Shown here: positions 61,933 through 64,000 of the stretch, in pieces
How the letters are laid out: each line of letters starts with the position of its first letter
Numbering within the stretch: position 1 is the first letter of the stretch
NCBI GenBank assembly: GCA_964572045.1
Contig: CAZNEI010000004.1
Span: 40,521-104,520 of the forward strand
Direction of reading: 5' to 3'
Origin: CBDCKR01 sp964572045
GTDB lineage: Bacteria > Gemmatimonadota > Gemmatimonadetes > Longimicrobiales > Gaopeijiaceae
Length of the DNA: 64,000 nucleotides
The notes under the pieces: generated by a model
What the model saw: the letters and a program-made list of their open reading frames with translations, nothing else
The model's database searches: none
Told to the model about the DNA's origin: nothing
Made by a program: the position numbers and the translations under genes

Positions 61933-61993
61933 CCATATTTGGCGGACGCCGGGCCAGCCGGCCCGAGGGACCAATCGAACGGACACGAAAAAC

Positions 61994-62401
61994 ATGTCAG
62001 CAAGGATTCGACTTCGCCGCATGGGTCGTAAGAAGCAGGCCCACTTCCGTATCATTGTGGCTGATTCCGCGGCCCCGCGCGACGGCCGTTTCGTCGACAC
62101 GCTGGGTTACTATAAGCCGTTGACGCGGCCGGCCCGCCTCGTCGTCGACATCGACAGGGCCGACGCATGGATCGCGAAGGGTGCGGAGCCGAGCAACACG
62201 GTGCGGATGCTCCTCAACAAGGCCCGCAAGGGCGGTGATGCCCGGGTGGCTCTCGGCGTGCCGGATCCCGAGGGGGGGCAGGCCCGAAGGGCGGAAGGAA
62301 AGGCCCGCGAGGAGGCGGTGGCGGCTGCCGCCACCGAGGCGGACCCGAGCACCGCTGGGGCCGAGGAAGGCGGGGCCCCGGAGGCAGCCGGAGAGCCGTA
62401 A
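61994..62401 (+). CDS. rpsP: 30S ribosomal protein S16
   Basis: Small-subunit ribosomal protein, 135 residues. The core (1-85: RIRLRRMGRKKQAHFRIIVAD, RDGRFVDTLGYYKP, VDIDRADAWIAKGAEPSNTV) is canonical. It is followed by about 50 extra residues rich in Ala, Glu and Gly, making it longer than the usual 80-90. Such acidic, probably disordered tails occur in several phyla. It lies 61 bases after ffh, and rimM follows. Confidence 0.96.
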   Translation: MSARIRLRRMGRKKQAHFRIIVADSAAPRDGRFVDTLGYYKPLTRPARLVVDIDRADAWIAKGAEPSNTVRMLLNKARKGGDARVALGVPDPEGGQARRAEGKAREEAVAAAATEADPSTAGAEEGGAPEAAGEP

Positions 62402-62452
62402 CCGAGGCCGACGGCAGGGAGAGAAGGGGAGTAACTCCCGGAGGCAGTGGCC

Positions 62453-62995
62453 ATGTGTAAGGCGGATGCTCCGAGACATCTCGTGGTGGGGCACCTCAAC
62501 AAGGCACACGGCATCAAGGGAGAGGTCTTCGTCTGGCCTCTTACGGATCATCCCGGAAGGACGTTCGCGCCCGGCGTGGCCCTGTTCCTCGGAGACGGCG
62601 AGGGCCTGGTGTTGCCCGAGCTGACGACCTGCCGGATCGAGAGCAGCCGTCCGTATCGGCGCGGCTTCCTGGTGCGTTTCGAGGGTGTGCGCGATCGCAA
62701 CGCCGCGGAGGCCCTCGCCGACCGCTACGTGCTACGGGCTGTGGACGAGGTTGCTGATCTCGAAGAAGGCGAGGTTTTCTATCACGATCTTCTGGGGATG
62801 AAGGTCGTGACGGTGGATGGGGCGAGGGTGGGGGAGGTGACCGAGGTCTACGAACTCCGGCCCGCGGATCTTCTCGAAGTGAAGGACGGCGAGAGGAGTA
62901 TTCTTGTGCCGTATGTCTCTCCCATGGTCCACTCGGTGAGCGTCGACGATCAGCGGATCGTGCTGGATGCTCCCGAAGGACTGCTCGATGTCTGA
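62453..62995 (+). CDS. rimM: Ribosome maturation factor RimM
   Basis: Assists assembly of the 30S head around S19 and 16S rRNA. It has 180 residues from the ATG at 62453, chosen because GGAGG lies eight bases upstream (a GTG at 62447 is too close to it). The RimM domain shows as VVGHLNKAHGIKGEVFVWPLTDHP, and the C-terminal PRC-barrel as EVFYHDLLGMKVVTVDGARVGEV and LLEVKDGERSILVPYV. A KH-domain gene (khpA) often sits between rpsP and rimM in other bacteria but is absent here. trmD overlaps its end by 8 bases. Confidence 0.95.
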   Translation: MCKADAPRHLVVGHLNKAHGIKGEVFVWPLTDHPGRTFAPGVALFLGDGEGLVLPELTTCRIESSRPYRRGFLVRFEGVRDRNAAEALADRYVLRAVDEVADLEEGEVFYHDLLGMKVVTVDGARVGEVTEVYELRPADLLEVKDGERSILVPYVSPMVHSVSVDDQRIVLDAPEGLLDV

Positions 62996-63674
62996 GGTGG
63001 TCGCCCGCTCACCGCTGTCGATCCACATCGTCACGATCTTCCCGGATTTCTTTCGCGAGCCACTGTCCACGAGCGTCACCGGGCGCGCGGAGAGGGACGG
63101 CCTCGTGCGCTACAACATCGTGAACCTCCGGGACTTCACGCACGACCGCCGCCGCACGGTTGATGACACCGGTTACGGGGGAGGGGCCGGCATGGTCATG
63201 AAGCCCGCGCCTTTTTTCGAGGCCGTGGACAGCATCGCGCCAGCCGGGCCGGTGATTCTGCTGTCGGCCCGGGGCAAAGTCTTCGAGCATTCCGATGCCG
63301 TGCGCTACGCTGTGCAGCCCGAGCTGACGTTCCTCTGCGGGCACTACAAGGATGTGGACCAGCGAGTGGCTGACCATCTGGCCACCGACGAGATCTCGCT
63401 CGGCCGCTTTGTGCTCTCTGGCGGAGAGGTCGGGGCCCTCGCCGTCACCGATGCAGTCGTGCGGCTCCTTCCGGGGGCGATCGGAGATCACGAATCGGCG
63501 TCGACCGATTCATTCTACGATGAAGGACGATTGAGTGCGCCGTCCTACACCCGGCCCCCCGAATACCGCGGATATCGTGTTCCGGCCGTGCTCCAGACAG
63601 GCGACCACGCGAAGATCGAGGCGTGGCGAAGGGCCGAGGCCGCTCGGCTCTCGAGGGAGCGGGAGGAGGACTAA
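62988..63674 (+). CDS. trmD: tRNA (guanine-37-N1)-methyltransferase TrmD
   Basis: SPOUT-family enzyme methylating G37 of tRNAs with a G at 36, preventing frameshifts. It has 228 residues from the ATG at 62988, which overlaps rimM and has AAGGA eight bases upstream. The core motifs are IVTIFPDFF, VDDTGYGGGAGMVMKP, the SAM-knot residues LLSARGKVF, LCGHYKDVDQRVADH and the E-I-S-L-G-R-FVLSGGE block. The C-terminal YTRPPEYRG is typical. rplS, the usual next gene, does not follow; an IS110-family element begins instead. Confidence 0.96.
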   Translation: MSEVVARSPLSIHIVTIFPDFFREPLSTSVTGRAERDGLVRYNIVNLRDFTHDRRRTVDDTGYGGGAGMVMKPAPFFEAVDSIAPAGPVILLSARGKVFEHSDAVRYAVQPELTFLCGHYKDVDQRVADHLATDEISLGRFVLSGGEVGALAVTDAVVRLLPGAIGDHESASTDSFYDEGRLSAPSYTRPPEYRGYRVPAVLQTGDHAKIEAWRRAEAARLSREREED

Positions 63675-64000
63675 GAACTAAGGTCCCGACCTCCACAGAT
63701 CGTCCGGGCGGCGGGGACGGCGAGGCGTCCTAGCCGATGACCTGTTGGGCGGGTCGTCCAGCCTTACCCAAGACGCTTCTGACATGGAGACTCATCTCCC
63801 GCGGGACCAAGCTCGAGTTCAGGCTTGTCTCTTCCATACCGTCGGGATCGACATCTCCAAGGACTGGCTCGACGCCTTCGCAACGCCCGAGGGGCGAGCC
63901 TGCTGGTTCTCGAACGATGCGGCCGGCTTCCGGAAGCTGATCGCGTGGATCGGCTCCGAGGTCGACCGGATCGCCTACGAACCCTCCGGACCCTTCCACC
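63675..64000 (+). mobile_element. Left part of an IS110-family insertion sequence (cut by window edge)
   Basis: The segment after trmD contains a noncoding stretch of about 110 bases and then the start of an IS110-type transposase that runs off the right edge. IS110 elements lack clear terminal inverted repeats, so the exact left boundary cannot be placed. In characterised IS110 elements the noncoding end next to the transposase encodes a bridge RNA that pairs with donor and target DNA; whether this one does is inference. Confidence 0.75.
63784..64000 (+). CDS. IS110-family DEDD transposase (partial, N-terminus only)
   Basis: Only the first 72 residues lie in the window. The frame from ATG 63784 reads into VGIDISKDWLDAFATP, the characteristic N-terminal strand with the first catalytic Asp of the RuvC-like DEDD domain, and on to RIAYEPSGPFH with the conserved Glu (usual form MEATGxYH). 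This identifies an IS110/IS1111-type recombinase. The frame is open to the edge, with no sign of decay in this part. Whether the element is complete cannot be judged. It is co-directional with trmD, and its ribosome site is weak. Confidence 0.85.
   Translation, partial: METHLPRDQARVQACLFHTVGIDISKDWLDAFATPEGRACWFSNDAAGFRKLIAWIGSEVDRIAYEPSGPFH

Noticed and set aside
63205..63225. T-run (CGCCTTTTTTCG) that looks like a terminator tail
   Set aside because: It lies inside the conserved trmD coding sequence (the APFFEAV region).

Overview
The window is high-GC, densely packed DNA from a diderm bacterium. It encodes a BamA/TamA-type outer-membrane protein with a TamB-like partner, OmpA-family and DUF5916 beta-barrel proteins, several predicted lipoproteins and lgt. 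The mix of TAXI-type TRAP transport, DUF5916 proteins, YbjN-PspA pairing, succinylase-branch lysine genes and frequent GTG starts resembles Gemmatimonadota. That placement is inference from gene content; no rRNA is present to test it. I found no tRNA, rRNA or CRISPR array. The window is mainly chromosomal core, with one mobile element at the right edge.

Layout. 1-5.4 kb: a TRAP-TAXI transporter on the minus strand (permease cut by the left edge), a secreted M28 peptidase and a rhomboid protease. 5.5-12 kb: an EF-G paralogue, then yebC-ruvC-ruvA-ruvB-queA for Holliday-junction processing and queuosine synthesis. 12-20.6 kb: envelope and periplasmic genes, namely a PQQ-type beta-propeller dehydrogenase, an exported D-amino-acid-oxidase-like protein whose segments are circularly permuted, a DUF5916 outer-membrane protein, and an OmpA-type protein with a Glu-Pro spacer and two tandem OmpA domains. 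21-32.6 kb: a long co-directional run of tgt, yajC, def, fmt, thiE, thiS, thiG, rsmB, a PASTA protein, a TlpA-like thioredoxin, a YbbR protein, tsaD, lgt and a phosphoesterase. 32.8-39.5 kb: a TamA/BamA-like barrel and a TamB-like protein. 39.9-44.3 kb: uvrA, a YbjN-like protein and PspA.

45-55.7 kb has a cell-wall theme: a class IV (D-amino-acid type) aminotransferase, a NamZ-like exo-muramidase, a lipoprotein fusing NagZ to a beta-lactamase-fold domain, a sodium-solute symporter and a BadF-type sugar kinase. These face a dapB-dapA-dapD operon on the other strand that supplies meso-diaminopimelate. Together they look like one turnover-and-synthesis neighbourhood for peptidoglycan.

56.6-64 kb: trpS, a small Cys-containing leader ORF coupled to a DHDPS-family aldolase gene, purA behind a promoter with an immediate intrinsic terminator, and ffh-rpsP-rimM-trmD. 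An IS110-family transposase begins just after trmD, where rplS often lies. The points most worth following up are the purA leader, the coupled leader ORF, the permuted oxidase, the muropeptide-salvage cluster and the IS110 end with its possible bridge-RNA region.
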